Shown here: one piece after another, positions 1 through 6,539 of the stretch
Layout: every line of letters starts with the position of its first letter
Numbering within the stretch: the first letter of the stretch is position 1
NCBI GenBank assembly: GCA_947474445.1
Contig: CANJJY010000014.1
Location: 1 to 23,627 of the forward strand
Direction of reading: 5' to 3'
DNA length: 23,627 bases
From: Oligoflexaceae bacterium
Lineage (GTDB): Bacteria; Bdellovibrionota_B; Oligoflexia; Oligoflexales; Oligoflexaceae
The notes under the pieces: model-generated
Told to the model about the DNA's origin: nothing
Databases searched by the model: none
What the model saw: only the letters and a program-made list of their open reading frames with translations
Translations under genes and position numbers: made by a program

Positions 1-2
1 AC

Positions 3-275
3 TTTTTTGATTCAAGTTTAAAAGTTAAGAAAATCGTCTCAAGTTTCAGCATAGGCAACCAGTGGCTGTTTGATGGTGGCTTTTCTCTGACCGGAGAATG
101 GATCGGTATGAGCACACCGATCGCTTCGTCTTATGAAATGGAAAATAATTATGGCGGCTTCGTTGCTCAGTCTGCCGCTACGAGCGTTCTCGATGATCAG
201 ATTGAATCACTGGGTAAAAAATTGTCTGCGAGCTCTCAAGCTTTGTTTATGCTGTCTTTGGGATTGGCGATTTGA
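3..275 (+). CDS. C-terminal part of a possible outer-membrane/surface protein (5' truncated by window edge)
   Basis: An open frame runs from the window edge to a TGA at 273-275, giving the last 90 residues of a protein whose start lies outside the window. The visible part begins with a stretch of alternating polar and aromatic residues (around SIGNQWLFDGGFSLTGEWIG), which looks like beta-strands of a membrane barrel. It is followed by a short polar helix (DDQIESLGKKL) and a hydrophobic C-terminus (ALFMLSLGLAI). The family is not recognised; surface or barrel location is inferred only from residue pattern. The stop codon lies about 18 bases before the predicted left end of the tnpB element. 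A second TTGAT covers the stop itself (272-276), so it cannot be excluded that the element truncated this gene. Confidence 0.5.
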   Translation, partial: FFDSSLKVKKIVSSFSIGNQWLFDGGFSLTGEWIGMSTPIASSYEMENNYGGFVAQSAATSVLDDQIESLGKKLSASSQALFMLSLGLAI

Positions 276-293
276 TGGAGTGCCCGACTTGAT

Positions 294-1864
294 TGAACGA
301 TTCAAATCACGAAGACTCCATGCAAAGACTTCCTGCCACCATTCAAATTTATGTATCTTAGGCTTGACACATCTTTTCTAACTAGATAGCATTCGATCGA
401 ACGCAATGGCGAGTGAGAATGCTATGATATCAGGCGTTAAATTTCGAATTTATCCAAGTACATTTCAAAAAGCTAAGTTAAGTCAGTGGGCCGGTGCTCA
501 GAGGTTTATTTGGAATGCTAAAGTCGAAGAAGAAAAATATCTAAGAACTTTTGCTCGAAAGTATCTGCCAATTGGGACCTATCCTGAGCAGGATCAAACC
601 TACTCTCAATATAAGTCAAAAGAAGTCTGCCCTTGGATTTATGAAATTCCATCTCAAGTTTTACGAAATTCAGCCACGCGTTGGTATCAAACCAACAAAC
701 GTTTTCTAAGAGGAGAATGTGGTCGACCGAGGATTAAGAAAAAGCGCGATGAGATGTCTCTTTACCTAACCCGCGAACTTTTCACCTTAGAAACTCACTG
801 TGACCAGATCCTTTTGAATATCGGAACAAAAACCAATAACTTGGGGTTAATCCGATGGAAATCTCATCGCTCGTTTGATATCCCAGCTAGCATTACTATC
901 AAACGCCAGGCAGGATGTTGGACCGTATCGTTCTCCTACGGATCGGAAGAGTGTAGCGATCTCGACTACCAAAACTCATGTTTATCATTTCTTCGCGATT
1001 TTAAACAAGAAGAGCTGAAAGAAATGGTTGTCGGAATCGACAGGGGAATTAAGGTCTCTTTTCAAGTGGGGGGTGAGTCATTAAGTCCCGATCTGCGCAG
1101 TAAAAACAAGCATAAAGCTCAGTGCGCCTATATACGAAAGCATCAAAGGCGTTTAGCTAGACAAGAAAAGGGATCTGGTAGACGCAACAAGACAAAGTCA
1201 AAGATTGCGACTATCAATCTACATATTGCCAATAGACGGCTAGATTTTATTCATAAGGCTACTTATTCCCTTTGCCGAAACCAGAACTATAAAGCCTTTA
1301 TTTTTGAAGACCTCTCGATCAAAAAAATGAGCCGTGCTCCTCGATCTAAAGCTCGAACTGATGGCAAAGGGTTTCTGCCGAATGGAGCAAATGCTAAAGC
1401 GGGTCTTAATAGAACTATACTCGATCAATCTTGGGCTAAATTCGAGACTGTTCTGCTATATAAGGCCCGAAAATATGGAAAGGTATGTTTTAAAATATCT
1501 CCGGAGTTTACTTCCCAAGAATGTGCTGATTGCGCTCACATTCACCCAGAAAATAGGCTATCAAGAGATGTGTTTCTCTGCCTAAACTGTGGACACAGGG
1601 ACCATGCTGATCGAAATGCAGCAATGGTATTAAAGAAACGAGCAATCAAACTAATTTTAGACTCGGGAACCGAGTTGTCAGATCGAGGAGTACTCACTCC
1701 TCGGCTTGATAGTGGACGTGGAGCCAAAGTTAAGACCGGAAAGGCAAAAGCTGATCAGGCAATTGGCAAAGAAGCGTCAAAAAAGAGGAAGAAGAGCGGA
1801 TTAGATCATACTAAGTCGATGACTTCTTCTGAAACCCCATCCTTTTTGGATGTCGGTAGTTCAC
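294..1864 (+). mobile_element. IS200/IS605-superfamily element, IS1341 type (tnpB only)
   Basis: No tnpA-like HUH transposase is present; the element carries only tnpB. Left end: TTGAT at 289-293 is identical to the known ISDra2 target/TAM. It is followed by a small hairpin (TTGAA 293-297 with TTCAA 301-305) and an imperfect hairpin near 317-341. Right end: a 5-bp stem-loop CATCC/GGATG (1838-1852) is followed after a few bases by TTCAC (1860-1864), the usual layout of a subterminal hairpin plus cleavage site. Joining 293 to 1865 would restore a short inverted repeat CCCGA/TCGGG in the empty site, which fits the preference of these elements for hairpins but could be chance. The region is AT-richer than the rest of the window. 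The ends are inferred, not proven. Confidence 0.6.
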
Positions 1865-1914
1865 CGGGGGACCAACCGGTTATAATTGAAGAGTTCATGG
1901 TAATAAGAGCATAA
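406..1914 (+). CDS. tnpB: RNA-guided endonuclease TnpB (IS1341-type OrfB)
   Basis: TnpB is the IS200/IS605 accessory nuclease: it uses an omega RNA from the element's right end to cut DNA next to a TAM, helping the element persist. The frame gives 502 aa. The N-terminus (GVKFRIYPSTFQKAKL) is typical. RuvC residues are intact: D212 in GIDRGI, E301 in FIFEDLS and D402 in DHADRNAA. The zinc finger has C373/C376 and C392/C395. The C-terminal block with RGVLTPRLDSGRG and SSETPSFLDVGSSPG is usual for the family. The start is uncertain: ATG at 406 or, with MISGVKFRIYP as N-terminus, 424; neither has a clear ribosome binding site. If the right end is at 1864, about the last 16 residues are read from flanking DNA. 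No tnpA is adjacent, so the element could move only with help in trans. Length is above the common ~400 aa. Confidence 0.93.
   Translation: MASENAMISGVKFRIYPSTFQKAKLSQWAGAQRFIWNAKVEEEKYLRTFARKYLPIGTYPEQDQTYSQYKSKEVCPWIYEIPSQVLRNSATRWYQTNKRFLRGECGRPRIKKKRDEMSLYLTRELFTLETHCDQILLNIGTKTNNLGLIRWKSHRSFDIPASITIKRQAGCWTVSFSYGSEECSDLDYQNSCLSFLRDFKQEELKEMVVGIDRGIKVSFQVGGESLSPDLRSKNKHKAQCAYIRKHQRRLARQEKGSGRRNKTKSKIATINLHIANRRLDFIHKATYSLCRNQNYKAFIFEDLSIKKMSRAPRSKARTDGKGFLPNGANAKAGLNRTILDQSWAKFETVLLYKARKYGKVCFKISPEFTSQECADCAHIHPENRLSRDVFLCLNCGHRDHADRNAAMVLKKRAIKLILDSGTELSDRGVLTPRLDSGRGAKVKTGKAKADQAIGKEASKKRKKSGLDHTKSMTSSETPSFLDVGSSPGDQPVIIEEFMVIRA
1684..1884 (+). ncRNA. Candidate omega RNA (reRNA) of TnpB with guide segment
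   Basis: In IS200/IS605 elements the TnpB guide RNA comes from the 3' part of tnpB and the right end, with the guide just outside the element. Here that region has a perfect 8-bp stem (1684-1691 with 1696-1703), a 5-bp hairpin (1838-1842 with 1848-1852) and the TTCAC right-end motif. The predicted guide would be about 1865-1884. The structure is seen in sequence; the RNA is inferred from the family, and its 5' end is arbitrary. Confidence 0.4.
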
Positions 1915-2022
1915 AGCTGGCTAGAAGTAATTTTAACTGAATATTGATAAACAAAGCAGATTCTTTTATCCCAGTAGCAAGATAATCAAGTGTTCGTTAT
2001 CTTGTTAATAGTCGATAAAGGA
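1915..2022. other. Intergenic spacer with an 8-bp inverted repeat
   Basis: This non-coding stretch lies between tnpB and the tRNA. It contains a perfect inverted repeat CAAGATAA (1978-1985) / TTATCTTG (1997-2004) with an 11-base loop. There is no T-run directly after it, so it is not a convincing terminator. No coding potential is seen. Confidence 0.4.
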
Positions 2023-2042
2023 TTTTTTCCTGGCGGAAAAAA
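2023..2042 (-). terminator. Hairpin just downstream of the tRNA (processing/termination)
   Basis: A perfect 8-bp stem TTTTTTCC (2023-2030) / GGAAAAAA (2035-2042) with a 4-base loop starts one base past the tRNA 3' end on the minus strand. It may end the tRNA transcript or guide 3' trimming. The stem is A/U-rich, so strength as a terminator is uncertain. Confidence 0.4.
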
Positions 2043-2043
2043 G

Positions 2044-2117
2044 TGGGCCCAGGGTGACTTGAACACCCGACCAACCGGTTATGAGCCGGTTGCTCTAACC
2101 AACTGAGCTATAGGCCC
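2044..2117 (-). tRNA. tRNA with CAU anticodon, probably tRNA-Ile2 (lysidine-modified)
   Basis: The minus strand folds as a complete 74-nt tRNA. The acceptor stem is GGGCCTA with TGGGCCC (one G-U pair), the D-arm contains AGCTCAGTTGGTTAGAGC, and the 5-bp anticodon stem carries loop CTCATAA (anticodon CAU). The T-arm has GGGTG/CACCC around TTCAAGT, and the discriminator is A. The next bases are CTT, so CCA is not encoded and must be added enzymatically. CAU occurs in initiator, elongator Met and Ile2 tRNAs. The paired acceptor end rules against an initiator, and the GGGCCTATAG acceptor resembles bacterial tRNA-Ile, so Ile2 is favoured; elongator Met is the alternative. Confidence 0.93.
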
Positions 2118-2132
2118 TGACGAAGTAAAAAA

Positions 2133-2161
2133 TATCTAACAGAACTCGCAAAATCGAACAA
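2133..2161 (-). promoter_or_regulatory. Putative sigma70 promoter of the tRNA gene
   Basis: On the minus strand a -35-like TTGTTC (2156-2161) and a -10-like TAGATA (2133-2138) are separated by exactly 17 bases. They would start transcription about 9 nt before the mature tRNA. The hexamers are weak matches; position and spacing are what support the call. Confidence 0.42.
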
Positions 2162-2170
2162 GCACTAACT

Positions 2171-2204
2171 AAAAACCGTGAGAAAGACCTCTGCCTTCCT
2201 CACG
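2171..2204 (-). terminator. Rho-independent terminator of rpoD
   Basis: Eleven bases after the rpoD stop, the minus strand forms a 10-bp stem (CGTGAGGAAG with CTTTCTCACG, one G-U) around an 8-base loop. The stem is followed by a GTTTTTAG tail (T-run at 2171-2175). This is a standard intrinsic terminator placed directly after the gene. Confidence 0.85.
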
Positions 2205-2215
2205 CTCTCACCCAC

Positions 2216-4444
2216 TCAACTCTCAATGAAAGCCCGCAGCTTCTTGCTCCGCGAAGGATGCCGGAGCTTGCGCAAAGCCTTGGCCTCGATCTGACGAATC
2301 CGCTCACGCGTTACGTCGAAGTTCTGACCCACCTCCTCGAGCGTGTGATCCGACTTCTCACCGATACCAAAACGCATCCGCAATACCTTTTCCTCGCGAG
2401 GCGTCAAGGTTGCCAGAGCTTTCAAAGTCTGCTCCTCGAGACTTCCCGCAATGACCGATTCGGAAGGCGAAGACTGCGTCTTGTCCTCCAAAAAGTCACC
2501 GATATGGTTATCCTCTTCCTCGCCGATAGGCGTTTCCAAGGAAATAGGCTCGATGGCGATCTTTAGTACTTTTCTCACTTTGTCGACCGACATGTCCATC
2601 CGCGCCGCGATCTCTTCTGGAGTCGGCTCACGGCCCATCTCCTGAACGAGGTAACGACTGGTCCGGATCAACTTGTTGATCGTCTCGATCATATGCACTG
2701 GAATACGAATCGTCCGCGCCTGGTCGGCAATCGCCCGCGTGATCGCCTGACGAATCCACCAGGTCGCATAAGTTGAAAACTTATAGCCGCGACGGTATTC
2801 GAACTTTTCCACTGCTTTCATCAAACCAATGTTGCCTTCCTGAATCAAATCCAGGAACTGCAAACCGCGGTTGGTATACTTCTTCGCAATCGAAACGACG
2901 AGTCGCAAGTTGGCTTCTACCAACTCTTTCTTCGCCGATTCGGCCGACTGCTGCATCGCATGCAGAGCCTTGAAGTTCTCAACGAGATGGCTCGGAACCA
3001 TATTGGATTCCTGCCTTACTCCGTCTATGCTCTCTATGGCGGCTGAGACGTTGCGCACCACGCGCTGCCACTCGCGTTCGCTGACCGAACCGATAGGCGT
3101 CTGTGGAGTCTTCTGCACGTGTTCGGTCAAGGCATCGCGCGAAACGCCCATGCGCTTGGCGTAGTAAGCGATGTCCTGATCGGCTTCGCGGAGAGAGTTG
3201 GCGTAACCGGCGAGACGCTCGATAACTCCCGTCATCAACTTCCTGTTGATGTTGAGATCCTTGAGCATTTCGAAGATCTTCTCATGCTGCGCCTGCAGCG
3301 GATCTTTCGCCTTGCTCTTGCCGGCGGGCTTTTCGCGTTCGGCGGCTTCCTTCAGCAGACGTTCGAACTTCTCGTATTCACCGAGAAAGACTTCGGTCGC
3401 CTTGCGGAGCTTATCCGAATGCGCTTCTTCGTTGGAAGAAGCTTCATCATCATCAAAACCCTTGATGAAACCTTTCATCCGGATTTCGCCCGAAGCAAAA
3501 CGGCGAGCTGCATCGACGACCGTATCGCGGCCGATCTGCAGCTTCAGCATCTGTTCGAGGATCTTGTTTTCTTCAGCTTCGATCTTCTTCGCGATAACGA
3601 CTTCGCCTTCGCGCGAGAGAAGCGCGACGCTCCCCATCTTGCGGAGGTAGATGCGAACAGGGTCGTTCGATTTGCCGAAGTCATCGCCGGTCGTTCGCAC
3701 GTCCTTTTTCTCAACGTCGGGCGTACCGTCGACATCGAGATCAGGTTCGGCATCGACTTCAATTTCTATATCGACGTCTTCGTCGAGGCTAAGTTCATCA
3801 GTAGCAGCGAATTCAAGGTCTTCACCGAGAATATCGTCGTCGCCCTTGGTGGCCCCGACAACTTTGATGTCATTGAACTCGTCCTGAGCACTGTCCTGCA
3901 CTTGTATCCCCCGGGTCTTCAACTCACCCAGCAGACTCTGTATCATTTCCGGTGTCGCATCTTCGTCGAGCGCCGCAACGTCGACATCGCGAAAGGTCAA
4001 AGAACCTTTCTTCTGATAAATCGCGCTGAGTTTGTTGACGAGCTTGCTACTGATTTCTTTTTTGTTTGGCTTGGGAGCCACCACTTCATCGAAGTCTTCG
4101 ACCGGCGCTGCGGCCGTTTCTTCGAAATCAATATCGTCATCAGGCAAGAGGGCTATGTCGTCCTCATCATCGTCAAAATCGGCCTGATCTTCGTCCTCTT
4201 CTTCGAGAACCTCGAGAGTCGGATCTTCATGCAAATCGTCTTTGCTTTTCAGTGATCCGGCCTTCTTGACACTGGTGGTCTTTTCTTTTTTCTTTGCTTC
4301 CACGCCTGTGGCCGTTCCCCCTGACTTCTTTGTCGTGGTCTTCTTGGCCTTGCTGGCGCTTTTTTTCTTGGCAGCGGTTTTCTTCACTGCTTTGCTTTTT
4401 CCAGTCTCTTTGGCCTTAGTGGCTGATTTCTTTTTAATAGCCAT
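2216..4444 (-). CDS. rpoD: RNA polymerase primary sigma factor, sigma70/RpoD
   Basis: Housekeeping sigma factor that directs RNA polymerase to -10/-35 promoters. The 742-aa protein has a Lys/Ala-rich tract (about 4-62), an acidic low-complexity segment (about 73-125) and a region 1.1-like domain (about 127-185). Region 1.2 is at 259-292 (DPVRIYLRKMG), followed by a long non-conserved region to about 500. Region 2 is at about 503-585 (LVVSIAKKYTNRGLQFLDLI, FSTYATWWIRQAITRAI), with region 3 to about 650. Region 4 is at about 670-742, including helix-turn-helix VTRERIRQIEAKALRKLR. It is longer than E. coli RpoD (613 aa), mostly at the N-terminus. ATG at 4444 is chosen because GGAGAG lies 11 bases upstream; the frame continues to a GTG at 4492, but those residues are unlike the family. 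It has its own promoter and terminator. Confidence 0.96.
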   Translation of the reverse strand: MAIKKKSATKAKETGKSKAVKKTAAKKKSASKAKKTTTKKSGGTATGVEAKKKEKTTSVKKAGSLKSKDDLHEDPTLEVLEEEDEDQADFDDDEDDIALLPDDDIDFEETAAAPVEDFDEVVAPKPNKKEISSKLVNKLSAIYQKKGSLTFRDVDVAALDEDATPEMIQSLLGELKTRGIQVQDSAQDEFNDIKVVGATKGDDDILGEDLEFAATDELSLDEDVDIEIEVDAEPDLDVDGTPDVEKKDVRTTGDDFGKSNDPVRIYLRKMGSVALLSREGEVVIAKKIEAEENKILEQMLKLQIGRDTVVDAARRFASGEIRMKGFIKGFDDDEASSNEEAHSDKLRKATEVFLGEYEKFERLLKEAAEREKPAGKSKAKDPLQAQHEKIFEMLKDLNINRKLMTGVIERLAGYANSLREADQDIAYYAKRMGVSRDALTEHVQKTPQTPIGSVSEREWQRVVRNVSAAIESIDGVRQESNMVPSHLVENFKALHAMQQSAESAKKELVEANLRLVVSIAKKYTNRGLQFLDLIQEGNIGLMKAVEKFEYRRGYKFSTYATWWIRQAITRAIADQARTIRIPVHMIETINKLIRTSRYLVQEMGREPTPEEIAARMDMSVDKVRKVLKIAIEPISLETPIGEEEDNHIGDFLEDKTQSSPSESVIAGSLEEQTLKALATLTPREEKVLRMRFGIGEKSDHTLEEVGQNFDVTRERIRQIEAKALRKLRHPSRSKKLRAFIES

Positions 4445-4524
4445 AGGTTGAAGAACTCTCCGAACATGAAGGTGTGTCAATTGGGCGGACACATGGTCCT
4501 TAGGGGGAGCATGTGCAATCTTTA

Positions 4525-4553
4525 GTTATAGGGATCGCACATAAGGAATGCAA
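4525..4553 (-). promoter_or_regulatory. Putative sigma70 promoter of rpoD
   Basis: On the minus strand a -35-like TTGCAT (4548-4553) and a -10 TATAAC (4525-4530, 5 of 6 consensus) are separated by exactly 17 bases. Transcription would start near 4518, leaving a leader of about 75 nt before the rpoD ATG. It lies downstream of the terminator-like block after dnaG, consistent with independent rpoD expression. Confidence 0.6.
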
Positions 4554-4582
4554 CAAGCCTTCTCGAGAAAGCGCTGCATTCT

Positions 4583-4713
4583 AGCCAGAGCTCGTCTCAA
4601 AAAGGCGATCTCTTCGTTGCTTGTCAGAAAAAAATCCTCGTTCACCTTATGTGAACTCCGGTTTTTTTCCTCTGCGCGCCTTGAAATCCCCTTTTTGAGA
4701 CAAGCTCTAGGCT
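4583..4713. repeat. 131-bp element with ~23-nt imperfect terminal inverted repeats (MITE-like or large terminator)
   Basis: The left arm (4583-4605) and right arm (4690-4713) are inverted copies sharing the core GTCTCAAAAAGG; they differ by one mismatch and one extra base. Between them lies a nested hairpin (4627-4669). The right arm contains the dnaG stop codon (4707-4709). No transposase is encoded. The long arms around a short non-coding core look like a non-autonomous miniature element; a composite bidirectional terminator is the alternative. CTAG occurs at both edges, but the copies are not cleanly placed as a target duplication. Confidence 0.55.
4627..4669 (-). terminator. Nested hairpin with A7/T7 flanks, probable dnaG terminator (symmetrical)
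   Basis: The core stem GTTCAC (4640-4645) / GTGAAC (4651-4656) has a 5-base loop. It is enclosed, beyond a 3x3 internal loop, by a 10-bp stem with seven A-T pairs (4627-4636 with 4660-4669). Read on either strand the core is preceded by A-residues and followed by T-residues, as in bidirectional intrinsic terminators. It sits between dnaG and the rpoD promoter. Confidence 0.6.
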
Positions 4714-6509
4714 TGGTGAGTTTCGCTGCGCTGACTCAGCTCCTTCGTAATTTTTGAAACAGCCGTCAGTATTTCTAGCTGCTCGTCAGGAGTCGCTTTC
4801 AATAGATTCTGTTTCAGGCGCGCCAGAGTTTCTTTCAGGGACCGTTTGCGAATCTCCTGAGCCAGCTTCACCATTTGCTGTTGCCGCACTTCGGTTTCAT
4901 AAGCGGCCGCATTTTGCTCAAGATGCCCGATCACTTGGAGAACTTCAGGCGCAATGCTACTGGTCCAATGAGCCTTATTTTGCATCGCCGGAGCCATCTG
5001 TTTTTGCAAAGTTTTAATCATTTCTAAGGCGAATTCCTGCCATAACTCATCGAGTTCGAGTTTGCTTCTCAAAAGCTGCGTCACGACCGTCAGATCGAGT
5101 TCGCTCGGTTGAGCCCAAAAGAGGTGACCGATAAATTCGACCTCCGGTCCCTTCATCGGTCGCACCGGCGCGCGCTCGGAAACCAGCGGGGCCGCCGTTG
5201 GCGCCGCCGTGGCTCCACTCGGTCGTTTGGGCGCTTCAGCGCGGATACTGCGTTCGAGTTGAGAGGCCTCGATGCCGGTGAGTTCCGATATTTTATGGGT
5301 CAAGAAATTGCGCTTCATCGCATCGGGAATCGACTGCAACCAAGGTATGAATTCCTTGGCTATCAGATCGGGAATTCCCAGTTCGTGCGTCTCGCTGATG
5401 CGCGTTTGAATCGCGAATTCGAGCAGGTTTTGCGCGCTTTCAAACTGTGCTTCGAGAGCTTCAGGCCCAAATTCTCTGACGAAACTATCGGGATCATGCT
5501 CGGTCGGGAGCACGACGACTTTAAACTCGGTCTGCGGAACTTCGAGCGCGAGACTCACGGTGCGCAGCGTCGCATTACGGCCCGCTTTATCGCCATCGAA
5601 GATGAGATAGACGCGAGGAGTCAAAGCGCCGAGACGCTTCAGATGGTGAATCGTCATCGCGGTCCCCAGACAGGCGACTGCGTAGCCGATGCCGTGCTGC
5701 CAAAGCTGAAGTACGTCCATATACCCTTCACAGGCTATGGCTCGCCGCTCTTTGCGGATCGTGTCGCGCGCATTGAAGAGGCCGTACAGCACGTGGGATT
5801 TATCGAAGAGCGGCGTTTCGCGGCTGTTCTTATACTTCGGCTGCTCATCGCCGAGCGATCGGCCCCCGAAAGCGATCACGCGACCATAGAGATCGAGGAT
5901 GGGTATCATTAAACGGTTCGTGAAGAAATCATAGCCCTTGTGATCGTATTGCGAGGCATTAGCCACCGAAGAGGCGATCATATCCTGGATGGAATAGCCT
6001 TCGCGGAGCAGAAAATTGACGAGGACCTGGGGGTCACTCGGGCTGAGTCCGAGGCGATGCTGCTGGATAAATTCAGGAGAAAAGCCCCGATCTGCGAGAT
6101 AACTGCGCGCCTTTTCACCCTGCGGGCCCTGCAGGCGCTCTTCGAAAAAAGTCGTCGCCGCCGCGCAGATTTTATAGAGGTTAGCTTCCATCTGCCGCGC
6201 CTGCTGATCGTGCTGCGGCTTCTCTAATTCAGGGGCTTCGATTGCATATTTGCTCGCGAGATAGCGCAGCGATTCGATAAAATTCAGGCCCTGCTGCTCG
6301 CGTACAAAAGTGATGGCATCACCGCGCGCATGACAGCCAAAACAGTAATAATGATCGTCGAAGATAAAGAAACTGGGCGATCGATCCTCGTGAAAAGGAC
6401 ATTGGCCCGAGTAGCGACCGCCCTTCAGCTTGAGCTCGACCTTTTCGCCCACCAACTCGTGAAGGGGAACGCGCTGCAAAATGCGTTGTTTGGCAATTTC
6501 AGTAGACAT
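4707..6509 (-). CDS. dnaG: DNA primase
   Basis: Primase makes the RNA primers for replication and works with the DnaB helicase. The 600-aa protein has an N-terminal CHC2 zinc finger (C37, H40, C56, C59 in CPFHEDRSPSF and YYCFGCHARGD). The core follows, with catalytic TOPRIM motifs: E261 in ACEGYMDVL and D305/D307 in IFDGDKAGR. The C-terminal helicase-binding part is divergent and not clearly recognised. ATG at 6509 is chosen because MSTEIAKQRILQ fits the family start and GAGG lies just upstream; the frame extends to a TTG at 6539 without family-like residues. The gene follows the unknown exported-protein gene by 30 bases, so the two are probably co-transcribed. The stop codon lies inside the inverted-repeat arm, so the last few residues may come from that element. 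Confidence 0.96.
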   Translation of the reverse strand: MSTEIAKQRILQRVPLHELVGEKVELKLKGGRYSGQCPFHEDRSPSFFIFDDHYYCFGCHARGDAITFVREQQGLNFIESLRYLASKYAIEAPELEKPQHDQQARQMEANLYKICAAATTFFEERLQGPQGEKARSYLADRGFSPEFIQQHRLGLSPSDPQVLVNFLLREGYSIQDMIASSVANASQYDHKGYDFFTNRLMIPILDLYGRVIAFGGRSLGDEQPKYKNSRETPLFDKSHVLYGLFNARDTIRKERRAIACEGYMDVLQLWQHGIGYAVACLGTAMTIHHLKRLGALTPRVYLIFDGDKAGRNATLRTVSLALEVPQTEFKVVVLPTEHDPDSFVREFGPEALEAQFESAQNLLEFAIQTRISETHELGIPDLIAKEFIPWLQSIPDAMKRNFLTHKISELTGIEASQLERSIRAEAPKRPSGATAAPTAAPLVSERAPVRPMKGPEVEFIGHLFWAQPSELDLTVVTQLLRSKLELDELWQEFALEMIKTLQKQMAPAMQNKAHWTSSIAPEVLQVIGHLEQNAAAYETEVRQQQMVKLAQEIRKRSLKETLARLKQNLLKATPDEQLEILTAVSKITKELSQRSETHQA

Positions 6510-6539
6510 AGACCTCGACACGCCGAAGAGCAAAAGCAA

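Noticed and set aside
133..381. Small open frame starting MKWKIIMAA near the window start
   Set aside because: It overlaps the better-supported C-terminal frame 3-275 and then runs into the predicted left end of the tnpB element; no ribosome binding site.
2064..2083. tRNA gene as a target of the TnpB guide
   Set aside because: With the predicted guide start at 1865, the first five guide bases do not match the tRNA site, and no TTGAT lies next to it, so cleavage there is not expected.
3119..4255. 378-codon plus-strand open frame opposite rpoD
   Set aside because: It is the antisense shadow of a certain sigma70 gene; no ribosome binding site or recognisable protein motif.
4445..4492. Longer rpoD start at the GTG at 4492
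   Set aside because: The extra residues are unlike sigma factors, and GGAGAG precedes ATG 4444.
5109..5912. 267-codon plus-strand open frame opposite dnaG
   Set aside because: Antisense to the conserved primase core; Arg-rich translation is typical of a shadow frame.
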